Below, piece by piece: positions 22,233 through 31,755 of a stretch of DNA of 38,250 bases (positions within the stretch are counted from its first letter, which is position 1; each line of letters opens with the position of its first letter). Source of the DNA: JAUSIF01 sp036556265 (GTDB lineage Bacteria > Pseudomonadota > Alphaproteobacteria > Rhizobiales > Xanthobacteraceae); contig DATBJU010000010.1 of the NCBI GenBank assembly GCA_036556265.1, positions 1 to 38,250 on the forward strand, given 5' to 3'. The notes under the pieces were generated by a model that was given only the letters and a program-made list of their open reading frames with translations, was not told the origin of the DNA and did not search any database. The position numbers and the translations under genes are program-made.

Positions 22233-23561
22233 CTAACTCGGCTCGACGGTGAGCGTCAGGCCCTGTCGCGCGACGATACGCACCTTATCTTTTGGACGCA
22301 GCGCCTGTTTCGCGCGTGCGGTCCAGATCTCTCCGAACACGCGCACGTGCCCGCGCTCGCCGTCCCAATCGATGATTTCGGCCTCGACGCCGATCATGTC
22401 CACGGTGGGGCGCCGATAGGCACGCACGGCCATGCCGATGATGCCGAAGATCACGCCGGCCGTTGCCAGCACGGCGCCTGCGATCACCGGCCACGACACG
22501 GCCACCTCGATGTCCCAGCCCGTACCCTCGAAGAGGTAGATAGCGCCAACGACGAACGCGACCAGGCCGCCTGCGCCAAGGATCGCGGTGCCCGGCGTGA
22601 GCACCTCGGCGATCATCAGTCCGACGCCGAGCAGCAGCAGTGCGAGAGCCCCGTAGTGGACGGGGAGGGCAGAGAGCGCAATCAGTGCAAGGATGAGGCT
22701 GACGCCGCCGATTGTGCCGGGAATAAATGTCCCGGGGTTCCAGAACTCGAGCACGAGGCCGTAGAATCCGATCAGCAGCAGGATGAACGCGACGTTCGGA
22801 TCGGCGATCACCGCGAGCAGACGCGTCCGCCAGTCCGGCTCGATCGCGGTCGGCAGCAGGCCCCTGGTAGCGAGCGTACGTTCCGTCGTCCCGACCTTGA
22901 CCTTGCGGCCGTCGATCGCGGCGATCAGCTCGGCGAGATCGGCTGGGACGATGTCGATCACATTCTGCTTGCGTGCTTCCTCGGCCGTGAGCGTTGCTGC
23001 TTCGCGCACCGCCTTCTCCGCGAAATCCACATCGCGCCCCCGCAGCTGGGCGAGGCTGCGCAGCATCGCGACTACGTCGTTGATCGCCTTCCGGTCGGCG
23101 GCGCTCTCCGAATCTTTCTTCTTCTCCTTGTCTTTGGGTTCCTGGCCCGGCAGGCCCGGCAAACCGCCGAACGAAACCGGCGTCGCCGCACCGAGGTTGG
23201 TGCCCGGCGCCATGGCGGCGATGTGCGAGGCGTAGACGATGAAAGTCCCGGCTGAAGCGGCGCGCGCCCCCGACGGCGCGACGTAGACCACGACCGGCAC
23301 GGGCGCAGCCGTCATTTCCTGAATGATTTCGCGCGTCGCCGACACAAATCCGCCCGGCGTATCGAGGCGAATGATGAGCGCCTCGCTGTTTTCGCGCTTG
23401 GCCTGTTCCAGCGCCCGCGTGAGCTGTCGCTGCGTCGCGACACCGATTGCTCCCTTGATGTCGATGACGTGTACGCGAGAGCCGCTCTGCGCCCGCGCTT
23501 CGAAAGCGCCCGCGCACAGGATCAGAAGCGCGCCGAGGCAGCAACTGATCGCTCTCACCAT
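22233..23561 (-). CDS. nfeD: NfeD-family membrane serine protease (ClpP class)
   Basis: A 442-residue long-form NfeD. A signal sequence (to about residue 24) precedes a ClpP-like protease domain: LDTPGGFVSATREII, the nucleophile Ser103 in GARAASAGTF, and the general base Lys158 in DRKAINDVVAMLR, giving the Ser-Lys dyad known for archaeal PH1510. A charged linker (KDKEKKKDSES) interrupts the domain. Four or five membrane spans (about 253-375) and a C-terminal OB-fold NfeD domain (EAEIIDWDGERGHVRVFGEIW) follow. It cleaves the C-terminus of stomatin partners in characterised cases. It is the promoter-proximal gene of the nfeD-slipin operon. Confidence 0.95.
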   Translation of the reverse strand: MVRAISCCLGALLILCAGAFEARAQSGSRVHVIDIKGAIGVATQRQLTRALEQAKRENSEALIIRLDTPGGFVSATREIIQEMTAAPVPVVVYVAPSGARAASAGTFIVYASHIAAMAPGTNLGAATPVSFGGLPGLPGQEPKDKEKKKDSESAADRKAINDVVAMLRSLAQLRGRDVDFAEKAVREAATLTAEEARKQNVIDIVPADLAELIAAIDGRKVKVGTTERTLATRGLLPTAIEPDWRTRLLAVIADPNVAFILLLIGFYGLVLEFWNPGTFIPGTIGGVSLILALIALSALPVHYGALALLLLGVGLMIAEVLTPGTAILGAGGLVAFVVGAIYLFEGTGWDIEVAVSWPVIAGAVLATAGVIFGIIGMAVRAYRRPTVDMIGVEAEIIDWDGERGHVRVFGEIWTARAKQALRPKDKVRIVARQGLTLTVEPS

Positions 23562-23622
23562 GCGTTCAGCATAGGCGAGGGGTCGGGGAGGGTCCAGTTA
23601 CCGGATCGATCGGCCCCACGCG

Positions 23623-24273
23623 TCAACGCGCAATGAAGCTTACAATTGCGCCGACGACCTGTCCGTCCGCACCCATAAATCCGTGCGCTGAATTCGGCCC
23701 GCACGGATCCTTGCCGGTACCGCTGCCGCCGATCCACTGCAAGGTCGCTCGGCCGCCGGACCATTTCACAAATGGTTCGACCGCGGACACAGGCGTGAGA
23801 TCGCACGCGTCGTTGCGGTTGTGAAGCACAAGCGTGCGCGGGAGCACGGCCGGCGTCTTCAGACCGGTCTGCGCTGGCAGCTTCCCGGGGGGCATGAGCG
23901 ATCCTGAGATCAGTACAAGTGCGTCAGGCTTGGCTCCGTTACCGACGCCGCGCGCGGCGAAGCTCACGCCTGCGCTCATCCCGACAAGGGCCACCGGCGC
24001 CTTGACTTTGCGCATGTAGTTGACCGCTTCGCCGATGACGGTGCCGTGCGGTACCGTGAGTGTGGCAATGCCTTGAGCGTTCAAGGCGGCACGATTCCGT
24101 AGCAACGGGTCTGACGGATCGATGCCACCTTTGCCGGGCACCAGAACTGCGCTCGCGCGCGCGTTTGCCGGAACATGAAGAAACGCCTTCTGGCCGCCGA
24201 CCTGCACACTTTCTTGCGCGTGCACCGACGTTCCGAAAAGACAGAGTACTGCGGCGAGAACGACCTGAATCAT
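23623..24273 (-). CDS. Secreted alpha/beta hydrolase (dienelactone-hydrolase-like)
   Basis: A 216-residue exported hydrolase. A signal peptide (MIQVVLAAVLCLFGTSVHA) leads to AVLVPGKGGIDPSD, nucleophile Ser100 in VGMSAGVSF, an acidic residue at Asp155 or Asp158 (HNRNDACD) and His197 in SAHGF. Cys157 and Cys191 may form a disulfide in the periplasm. I chose the ATG at 24273, six bases after GGAG; the GTG at 24285 is less likely. The substrate is unknown. It lies between nfeD and accC, all on the minus strand, 61 bases before nfeD. Confidence 0.82.
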   Translation of the reverse strand: MIQVVLAAVLCLFGTSVHAQESVQVGGQKAFLHVPANARASAVLVPGKGGIDPSDPLLRNRAALNAQGIATLTVPHGTVIGEAVNYMRKVKAPVALVGMSAGVSFAARGVGNGAKPDALVLISGSLMPPGKLPAQTGLKTPAVLPRTLVLHNRNDACDLTPVSAVEPFVKWSGGRATLQWIGGSGTGKDPCGPNSAHGFMGADGQVVGAIVSFIAR

Positions 24274-24306
24274 CCCTAACTCCACTCGCTGAATCGTAGT
24301 CGCGAA

Positions 24307-25659
<1,353 letters not shown>

Positions 25660-25674
25660 GTAGCTCTAACTTCT

Positions 25675-25786
25675 GTCATCCCGGACGCCTCGCGGAGCGA
25701 GGCGATCCGGGATCCAGGAACACTGAGCTTTGTGGTCCTGGATCCCGGCTCTCCGCGTCGCTGCGCGACGCTCCGGCCGGGACGAC
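25675..25786. repeat. Complex palindromic repeat inside the accB-accC gap
   Basis: Outer arms gtcatcccgg (25675-25684) and ccgggacgac (25777-25786) match with one mismatch. Inside, gcctcgc/gcgaggc and gcgtcgc/gcgacgc form two seven-pair hairpins. The centre is a perfect 13-base inverted repeat (25707-25719 with 25736-25748) around a 16-base loop. The whole 112-base unit can fold as a branched cruciform and is typical of the REP-type repeats ending in catcccgg that are scattered through Rhizobiales genomes. It is transcribed between accB and accC. Confidence 0.8.
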
Positions 25787-25813
25787 ATTGAAAGACATCC
25801 TCCACCGACATCA

Positions 25814-26263
25814 TCACTCAATAATCAACAGCGGCTCGCCGAATTCCACCGGTTGGCCGTCCTCGACGAGGACGCGGGTGACCTTGCCGGCGCGTGGTGC
25901 CGGGATCGCGTTCATCGTCTTCATCGCCTCGACAATGAGAAGGGTCTGCCCGGCGGCGACCGCGCTGCCCTCGTCGATGAACGGCTTCGCACCCGGCTCG
26001 GGTGAGCGATACACAGTGCCGACCATAGGCGAGGTGACCGTGCCCGGATGGGGTTTGGTCTCGGCGGCAGTCTCGGCGACAGGAATGGGCGTGCGCCCGG
26101 ACGCTGAGCCCGAAGACGCCGTCGGCGCCACGCTTCCGCCGCGCGATACGCGCACCCGCTGGTCGCCGCGCTGCACCTCGATCTCGGTGAGATTGTTCGC
26201 CTCGAGGAGCTTCGTAAGCTCCGCGATCAAATTGGGGTCGACCTCGATTTTGCGGCGGAACAT
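25814..26263 (-). CDS. accB: Biotin carboxyl carrier protein of acetyl-CoA carboxylase
   Basis: A 149-residue carrier whose Lys115 in VEAMKTMNAI is the biotinylation site. The N-terminal 40 residues (DPNLIAELTKLLEANNLTEIEVQRGDQRVRVSR) are the usual AccC-binding part, a Ser/Ala/Pro-rich linker follows (41-72), and the biotinyl domain runs from about 75 to 149 with SPMVGTVYRSPEPGAKPF. I start at 26263, four bases after the aroQ stop; earlier in-frame starts lie inside aroQ. It is co-transcribed with aroQ and accC. Confidence 0.96.
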   Translation of the reverse strand: MFRRKIEVDPNLIAELTKLLEANNLTEIEVQRGDQRVRVSRGGSVAPTASSGSASGRTPIPVAETAAETKPHPGTVTSPMVGTVYRSPEPGAKPFIDEGSAVAAGQTLLIVEAMKTMNAIPAPRAGKVTRVLVEDGQPVEFGEPLLIIE

Positions 26264-26267
26264 GCGT

Positions 26268-26717
26268 TCACTTCTTCGCATTGACCAGGGAGGCGAGCCC
26301 GGCGATGGCAAGCGCGTAGCCCTCGGCACCAAATCCGCAGATCACCGCACGTGCGACCTTGGAGATGCGCGACTTCTGACGAAAGCTCTCGCGCGCATGG
26401 ATATTGGTGATGTGAATCTCGATCGTGGGCAGATTGACCGCAAGGATCGCATCGAGGATCGCAACCGAAGTCGTCGTATAGCCCGCCGGATTGATGACGA
26501 TCCCCGCCGCCTTCTTCGCGCCCGCCTCCTGGATGAAGTCGACGATGTCGCCTTCCTTGTTCGACTGGCGGAATTCGACGCTCATTCCGTATTTCTTGGC
26601 AGTGTCGCGGCACAGCTTCTCAACGTCGCCGAGCGTCGCGCCGCCGTACTTTTCCGGCTCGCGCTTGCCGAGCAGGTTCAGGTTGGGTCCGTTGATGACG
26701 TAGACGAGGCTTGCCAT
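26268..26717 (-). CDS. aroQ: Type II 3-dehydroquinate dehydratase
   Basis: A 149-residue enzyme of the shikimate pathway converting 3-dehydroquinate to 3-dehydroshikimate; the type II form is a dodecamer. Conserved features are VINGPNLNLLGKREPEKYGG with the catalytic Tyr24, EFRQSNKEGDIVDFIQEA, GIVINPAGYTTTSVAILDAI, and EIHITNIHARESFRQKS with the catalytic histidine. It is the first gene of the aroQ-accB-accC operon, a standard arrangement in proteobacteria. Confidence 0.97.
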   Translation of the reverse strand: MASLVYVINGPNLNLLGKREPEKYGGATLGDVEKLCRDTAKKYGMSVEFRQSNKEGDIVDFIQEAGAKKAAGIVINPAGYTTTSVAILDAILAVNLPTIEIHITNIHARESFRQKSRISKVARAVICGFGAEGYALAIAGLASLVNAKK

Positions 26718-26985
26718 AGGCGGGGGCTTCTGGCGGCCGGCCCCATGGCCGCCGCCCGTTCCTTATAGAAAGACCGAGCGCACGGGGGAAGGCCGATCGT
26801 GCCCGCGCCCTGGGCTGAGTTAAGACTCCGTCGAACGCGGCGTTTCGAGCAAACACGATTGCGGCGAACTGGCGTGCGCCGCGTCCGCATAATATTCTGG
26901 TGTGCCCCACGGACTGCCGTAAGCGGGCCGTGAATGTCGAGCATGGCGCCTCACGGGCAAGCTCAACACTCGCGGAGTTGCCGCC

Positions 26986-27726
26986 GTGCCCGAATTCTCC
27001 GTCGTGCTCCTGGCCGCCTGCATGTTCTTGGCGGCCGCGCTTTATACCTCCGTTGGCCACGCCGGGGCCTCCGCCTACATCGCTTTGATGGCGCTGTTCG
27101 GCTTTGCGCCGATCGTGATGCGGCCGACCGCGCTTGCGCTCAATATCGTGGCCGCGGCGATCAGCTCTCTGCGTTACGTCCATGCCGGACTGTTTCGTTG
27201 GCGCGTGATCTGGCCGTTCTTGCTCGGATCCGTGCCGTTCGCTTTTATCGGTGGAGGCTTGCAGTTGCCGGGCGTTTACTACCGGCCACTTGTCGGCGTG
27301 ATCCTTCTGATCAGCGGCGTGCGGCTGCTATGGCCCGCCGATCTCCGCACCAATCTCACCCCCCGCGATCCACCAATTCTCGTCGGGATATTCTTGGGCT
27401 CGACGCTTGGATTGCTCTCGGGACTCACCGGTGTCGGCGGCGGCATCTTCCTCTCGCCGCTGCTCCTGTTCGTCGGCTGGGCCGGTACCAAGCCGACCTC
27501 CGGCATTGCCGCCGTCTTTATTCTCTGTAACTCGATCGCCGGCCTGCTGGGCAACATTTCCGTCATACCCGCATTGCCGCCCGATCTGCCAGTTTACGCG
27601 ATCGCGGTTATCCTGGGCGCAGCGGTCGGCTCGACGCTTGGCATTTGGTGGCGGCCGCCAATGGTGCTCAAGGCTCTCGGCCTCGTGCTCATCATCGCCG
27701 GAATCAAACTTGTCGGCGTCTATTGA
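26986..27726 (+). CDS. TauE/SafE (DUF81) family exporter
   Basis: A 246-residue membrane protein with about eight spans and the two-fold internal repeat of the TauE/SafE family: first half LYTSVGHAGASAYIALMALFGFAPIVMRPTALALNIV, second half LGLLSGLTGVGGGIFLSPLLLFVGW with KPTSGIAAVFILCNSIAGLLGN. Members are thought to export sulfite, sulfoacetate or related anions, sometimes other organic anions. Start is a GTG. It stands alone on the plus strand between aroQ and the DsbA gene, ending four bases from the latter's stop. The 268 bases upstream (26718-26985) hold only small GC palindromes near aroQ and an AT-poor leader. Confidence 0.9.
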   Translation: MPEFSVVLLAACMFLAAALYTSVGHAGASAYIALMALFGFAPIVMRPTALALNIVAAAISSLRYVHAGLFRWRVIWPFLLGSVPFAFIGGGLQLPGVYYRPLVGVILLISGVRLLWPADLRTNLTPRDPPILVGIFLGSTLGLLSGLTGVGGGIFLSPLLLFVGWAGTKPTSGIAAVFILCNSIAGLLGNISVIPALPPDLPVYAIAVILGAAVGSTLGIWWRPPMVLKALGLVLIIAGIKLVGVY

Positions 27727-27730
27727 TCCG

Positions 27731-28510
27731 TCAGCAGGTCGCGACCCCGCACTTGCGGACGGCGTCGACGCGCTTCTTGAGGGCCGCGGCGCCGACCGCG
27801 CCCGGCACCACTTCGCCGCCGATCACGTAACTCGGTGTGCCGGAAATCCCAAGCGCGTCGGCGAGCTTGGCGCTTTCGAGAAGCGTCGCGTCGATCTCGG
27901 CACTCTTCAGGTCCTTCTCGATCTGCGCCATGTCGAGGCCCGCGTCCTTTGCCGCTGCGAGCGCGCGTCCGTTGTTCGCTTCCCCCCGGCCGGCGAGAAG
28001 GCGCCGATGGAAATCCAGATACTTGGTCCCGTCCTTGTCCTGCATGCGTACCGCGATCGCGACCTTCGCGGCCTCCAGGGAGCCTTGACCGAGTACGGGG
28101 AACTCCTTCAAGACGAATTTGAGCTTCGAATCCGCCTTCATCAGTACGTTCATGTCCTCGAGCGCGCGCTTGCAGTAGCCGCAGTTGTAGTCGAAGAACT
28201 CGACCAACGTGACGTCGCCGCTCCGGTTGCCGACTACGACGCCGCGCGGGGACTCGTAGATCAGCTTTTCATTTTCCTTCACCGCGACCGCGCGCTCCTT
28301 CGCGTCCGACTCCGCTTCCTGCCTCTGCAATGCCATGATTGCATCGCGCAGCACGGTCGGGTTCTTCAGCAGGTAGTCCTTGATGATCGCCTCGATTTCC
28401 TTGCGGTCTTTGGCGTCGAGCGCCGCGGCGGGTGCCGCCGTGCCGATTGCGATCACGCTCATGCAGGCAAGTGCGCACAGCGGCGCGCGCAGCGAACGGA
28501 CGAGAATCAT
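27731..28510 (-). CDS. DsbA-family thiol:disulfide interchange protein
   Basis: A 259-residue exported thioredoxin-fold protein. The signal peptide covers residues 1-29. The helical N-terminal extension (KDRKEIEAIIKDYLLKNPTVLRDAIMALQRQEAE) is typical of the Com1/DsbA-like group. The redox centre is Cys110-Gly-Tyr-Cys113 in FFDYNCGYCKRAL, and the cis-proline is Pro226 in GTPSYVIG. Two further cysteines lie in the C-terminal tail (RKCGVATC). It introduces or isomerises disulfides in the periplasm. The start at 28510 has GGGAGA upstream; the frame also allows 28537. The M48 protease gene ends 23 bases upstream. Confidence 0.93.
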   Translation of the reverse strand: MILVRSLRAPLCALACMSVIAIGTAAPAAALDAKDRKEIEAIIKDYLLKNPTVLRDAIMALQRQEAESDAKERAVAVKENEKLIYESPRGVVVGNRSGDVTLVEFFDYNCGYCKRALEDMNVLMKADSKLKFVLKEFPVLGQGSLEAAKVAIAVRMQDKDGTKYLDFHRRLLAGRGEANNGRALAAAKDAGLDMAQIEKDLKSAEIDATLLESAKLADALGISGTPSYVIGGEVVPGAVGAAALKKRVDAVRKCGVATC

Positions 28511-28533
28511 CGGTCGGTCTCCCTTGGGCCGCG

Positions 28534-29982
28534 TCAATTCTGCCCGATCTTCGGCGGCTTGTAATTCACAATGTCGTCGGCTTTGAGCCAGCCGGGTGTC
28601 CCCTTGGGCATGACGCGCTGGGCGCGCGCGGCGAGTTGCCGGGCCGTATTAAAGTCGCCTTCGTTAAAACTTGCCTGGGCGGAGGCCAGATCGGCGCTCG
28701 CACGATCCCCCTTGCGTCCGAGCGCGATCGCTAGTTGCCGGTAACCAAGCGGCGCGTTTGGCTCCTTCGCCAGCGCCTGGCGCAGTTCCGCCACAGCCTC
28801 TTCCGCGACGGCTGGGTCGCCGGACTGCACCAGCGCCTGGCCCAGCATCATGCGAATGAGCGGCGAGCCGTGCGACGCCGCGACCGCTCGGCGCAATGGC
28901 ACGATTGCGTCCTTCGCACGCGCGCTCTCCAGAAGAATCTGGCCCTTCAGCTCATGGAAATATGCGTTGTCCGGATGCTCCGCGATCAACGAGTCCACGC
29001 TCGTCACGGCGTCGCGCACGTTCCCGAAGCGCGAAGCGGCTATCGCGCGGGCGTAGCGCGCCGGCAGGCTGTTGTTCGTGGGCGGATAGCGGCGCAGCAC
29101 CACGTCTTGCCGGTCGATGAAACCGGAGAGCTTTGCGCGCATCATCTCATGCCGGAGCTGGAGCTGCGGCGAATCCTTCCGGTCATAGTACGGACTCTCG
29201 CGCGCAAGATTTTCGAGTACAGCGATACGATCACGCGGCATTGGATGCGTCAGCGTGTAAGGATCAACCGAGCGCGACAGGAACATTGTTTGGTCCGCGA
29301 AGCGCTTGAACGTTTCGAGCATCCCTTTCGTCGATTGTCCTGTTGCATTGAGGAAGTTCACTGCCGCGCGATCGGCTGCTTCCTCCTGCTGGCGGACGTA
29401 GCTGAGAAGTGAACGGCGGATCATTTCCTGCGGGCCCATCATGAGGCCGGGCAAAGCCTGGCCGACGCCGGGCGCGTTGGTCGCCGCGCCACCGACCGCG
29501 GCTCCAAGCGCGAGCAGCATTGCGACGATCGACGCAGTCTGTGCGTTGGAAATCTGGTCGCGTAGGCGCGCGAGATGGCCGCCCGCGATATGGCCCGTCT
29601 CGTGCGCGAGCACCCCGATGACCTGGTTGGGGGTCTCGGCTTCGTACAGCGCGCCAATGTTCACGAAGATGCGCCGGCCATCGGCGACGAACGCGTTGAA
29701 GGCGCGGTCGCCGATCAACACGACTTCGACGTTCTGGCCGCCGAGTTTCGCCGCTTTCAGGATCGGACGCGTGTAGTCGCGCAGCAGGTCTTCGATCTCG
29801 GCATCGCGGATGACGTTGAGCTTCGGACCCTCCTGCGGCGCCTGCGCTCCGCCAAGCTGCGGTTGCAGCAGGGAAGCAAGTGCTGCGACCGCGACCAAGC
29901 GCTTGGCCGCTCGCATTGCCGCGGCGACGGGAACCGCTGGTTTCGTACGGCTTGGCCTGCTTGCTGTATCCGCGTCGATCAT
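28534..29982 (-). CDS. M48 family periplasmic metalloprotease with TPR tail (BepA-like)
   Basis: A zinc protease of up to 482 residues. The active site is HETGH (127-131), with the third zinc ligand in the QQEEAAD segment (about 200-201). The second half (about 310-482) is a helical TPR-like repeat region. This layout matches BepA/YfgC, which in E. coli helps or degrades the LptD outer-membrane assembly protein. The signal peptide (RAAKRLVAVAALASLLQPQLGGAQA) starts at Met23, so the ATG at 29916 may be the true start; neither start has a good ribosome-binding site. The neighbouring DsbA protein could supply disulfides for the same envelope proteins. Confidence 0.93.
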   Translation of the reverse strand: MIDADTASRPSRTKPAVPVAAAMRAAKRLVAVAALASLLQPQLGGAQAPQEGPKLNVIRDAEIEDLLRDYTRPILKAAKLGGQNVEVVLIGDRAFNAFVADGRRIFVNIGALYEAETPNQVIGVLAHETGHIAGGHLARLRDQISNAQTASIVAMLLALGAAVGGAATNAPGVGQALPGLMMGPQEMIRRSLLSYVRQQEEAADRAAVNFLNATGQSTKGMLETFKRFADQTMFLSRSVDPYTLTHPMPRDRIAVLENLARESPYYDRKDSPQLQLRHEMMRAKLSGFIDRQDVVLRRYPPTNNSLPARYARAIAASRFGNVRDAVTSVDSLIAEHPDNAYFHELKGQILLESARAKDAIVPLRRAVAASHGSPLIRMMLGQALVQSGDPAVAEEAVAELRQALAKEPNAPLGYRQLAIALGRKGDRASADLASAQASFNEGDFNTARQLAARAQRVMPKGTPGWLKADDIVNYKPPKIGQN

Positions 29983-30132
29983 GGAAAATGGCGCTGCGCC
30001 AAAGTTGCTGCCGACTGCACGCTAGGGGTGAGGCCAAAAGGGGTCAACGCGCGTTTCGTCCGCTCGGCGGTGACCGGCCCTGCGCAGGACACACAGCGGG
30101 AATGCGGCGATAGCGCGGCACGGCTGCGACGA

Positions 30133-31335
30133 ATGCTGAGACATCCTCCTAAATCGGCAAAACTGACGGCGGCGCGGAGGCTGCTCGCTCCCTCTCGCCG
30201 CAGCGACGTGCCGCCGTTCATGGTCATGGATGTGATGGCCGCCGCCGCGCGGATCGAGGAGGCCGGCGGCAAGGTCATCCACATGGAGGTGGGGCAGCCT
30301 GCCGCGCCGGCACCCGCGACCGCAATCGCCGCGGCCAAGGCCGCGCTTGATGTGGGCCGCATTGGCTACACCGAAGCGCTCGGCATTCCACCGCTCCGCG
30401 CCCGTATCGCCCGTCATTATTCCGAGACGTACGGCGCGAAGGTCGATCCCGCCCGCGTCGTTGTCACGACCGGATCATCGGGAGGGTTCGTTCTCGCTTT
30501 TCTCACGCTGTTCGAATCGGGCGATCGCGTCGCCGTGGCGGAGCCGGGCTATCCGCCGTATCGTCACATTCTGAAGGCGCTCGGCTGCGAACCGGTTGCG
30601 ATCGAGATTTCCGAGAACACGCGCTGGGCGCTCACGGTCGACGCGCTGCTCGCCGAGCATCGTCGCAAGCCGCTGCAGGGCGTGATCGTGGCGAGCCCCG
30701 CCAATCCCACCGGCACCATGGTGCGTGAGGGCGTCCTCGCGGATCTGATCACGGCCTGCGATGACGCCGGGATCAAATTCATCTCGGATGAAATCTATCA
30801 TGGGCTCGACTACGCGTTTCCCGCGGCTACGGCGGCGAAGATTTCGCCGGACGCACTGGTGATCAATTCCTTCTCGAAATACTTCTGCATGACCGGCTGG
30901 CGCGTCGGCTGGATGGTGGTGCCCGAGCCGCTCGTTCGCAGCGTCGAGCGCCTGCAACAGAACCTCGCGATTTCCGTGCCGACGTTGTCGCAGATCGCGG
31001 CGGTGGCCGCCTTCGATGGGCGCGCGGAAATGGACGAGGTCAAGCACGGCTACGAGGAGAACCGCCGCATTTTGGTGGAGGGCCTGCCGAAGGCGGGACT
31101 CGATAAGTTCCTCCCGGTCGACGGCGCATTCTATCTGTACGCGGACGTTTCGCGTTTCACCAATGACAGTCTCGCCTTCGCGCGACGCATGCTCGACGAG
31201 ACACACGTTGCCGCGACCGCGGGCGTCGATTTCGACACGCACCGCGGCAACCAGTTTCTGCGCTTCTGCTACGCGGGTTCGAACACGGAGATGCTCGAGG
31301 CGGTGGAGCGCATCGGAACGTGGCTCAGGCGCTGA
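30133..31335 (+). CDS. PLP-dependent class I/II aminotransferase
   Basis: A 400-residue fold-type I aminotransferase of the aspartate-aminotransferase superfamily. Visible are MEVGQPAAPAP, GRIGYTEALGIPPLRARIARHY, TTGSSGGFVLAF, the PLP-contact Asn191 (SPANPTGTM), Asp219 (ISDEIYHGLDY), the Schiff-base Lys249 (SFSKYFCMTGWRVGW) and Arg257. Substrate specificity cannot be decided by eye; relatives are annotated as aspartate or alanine/aromatic aminotransferases. The reading frame is open from 29575 but overlaps the opposing protease gene; I use the ATG at 30133 (an ATG at 30220 is also possible). It is divergent from the protease gene across 150 bases with no clear motif. Confidence 0.9.
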   Translation: MLRHPPKSAKLTAARRLLAPSRRSDVPPFMVMDVMAAAARIEEAGGKVIHMEVGQPAAPAPATAIAAAKAALDVGRIGYTEALGIPPLRARIARHYSETYGAKVDPARVVVTTGSSGGFVLAFLTLFESGDRVAVAEPGYPPYRHILKALGCEPVAIEISENTRWALTVDALLAEHRRKPLQGVIVASPANPTGTMVREGVLADLITACDDAGIKFISDEIYHGLDYAFPAATAAKISPDALVINSFSKYFCMTGWRVGWMVVPEPLVRSVERLQQNLAISVPTLSQIAAVAAFDGRAEMDEVKHGYEENRRILVEGLPKAGLDKFLPVDGAFYLYADVSRFTNDSLAFARRMLDETHVAATAGVDFDTHRGNQFLRFCYAGSNTEMLEAVERIGTWLRR

Positions 31336-31342
31336 TCGTTGT

Positions 31343-31600
31343 TCACGCGAACAGTTCGCGTCGCTTCTTCAGGTAGTCCTCACGCTCAATCTCGCCGCGT
31401 TCAAAACGCTCATCGAGCATGCTTACCGCCTGCTCCCGCTGGCGCGTATCCGCTTCGAGCGAGCGAGCTCTGCCCTGCGCGCGTCGAAACCAGAAGAAGG
31501 CGGCGATCACCAACGTAAGTACCAACAAAGAGAAAATCCCGCCGAGCGGTATCATCCCTATCCATGCACCGGTCTCCAGACTTGCGAACCACGTCTGCAT
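31343..31600 (-). CDS. Small membrane protein with SHOCT-like C-terminus
   Basis: An 85-residue protein with one membrane span (about 18-40, LGGIFSLLVLTLVIAAFFWF), a basic juxtamembrane part (RRAQGRARSLEADTRQRE) and a short C-terminal helix pair, AVSMLDERFERGEIEREDYLKKRRELF, which matches the SHOCT motif (short C-terminal domain, oligomerisation). AGAGGG precedes the start. The function of such proteins is unknown. It converges on the aminotransferase gene with seven bases between the stops. Confidence 0.85.
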   Translation of the reverse strand: MQTWFASLETGAWIGMIPLGGIFSLLVLTLVIAAFFWFRRAQGRARSLEADTRQREQAVSMLDERFERGEIEREDYLKKRRELFA

Positions 31601-31755
31601 CGCTAAGCCCTCTAGCCGTCAATTCGCGAACGGTTATTCCAGTGAGTGGGATTGCCGTATTGATCGAAATCAACCGCCGCAACCAAAAGCGTACGCGCAT
31701 GATTCCGCCTTCCCGTAAATCGTTGTAAGCAGTGCGTCAGCGGGGGAGGGGCATC

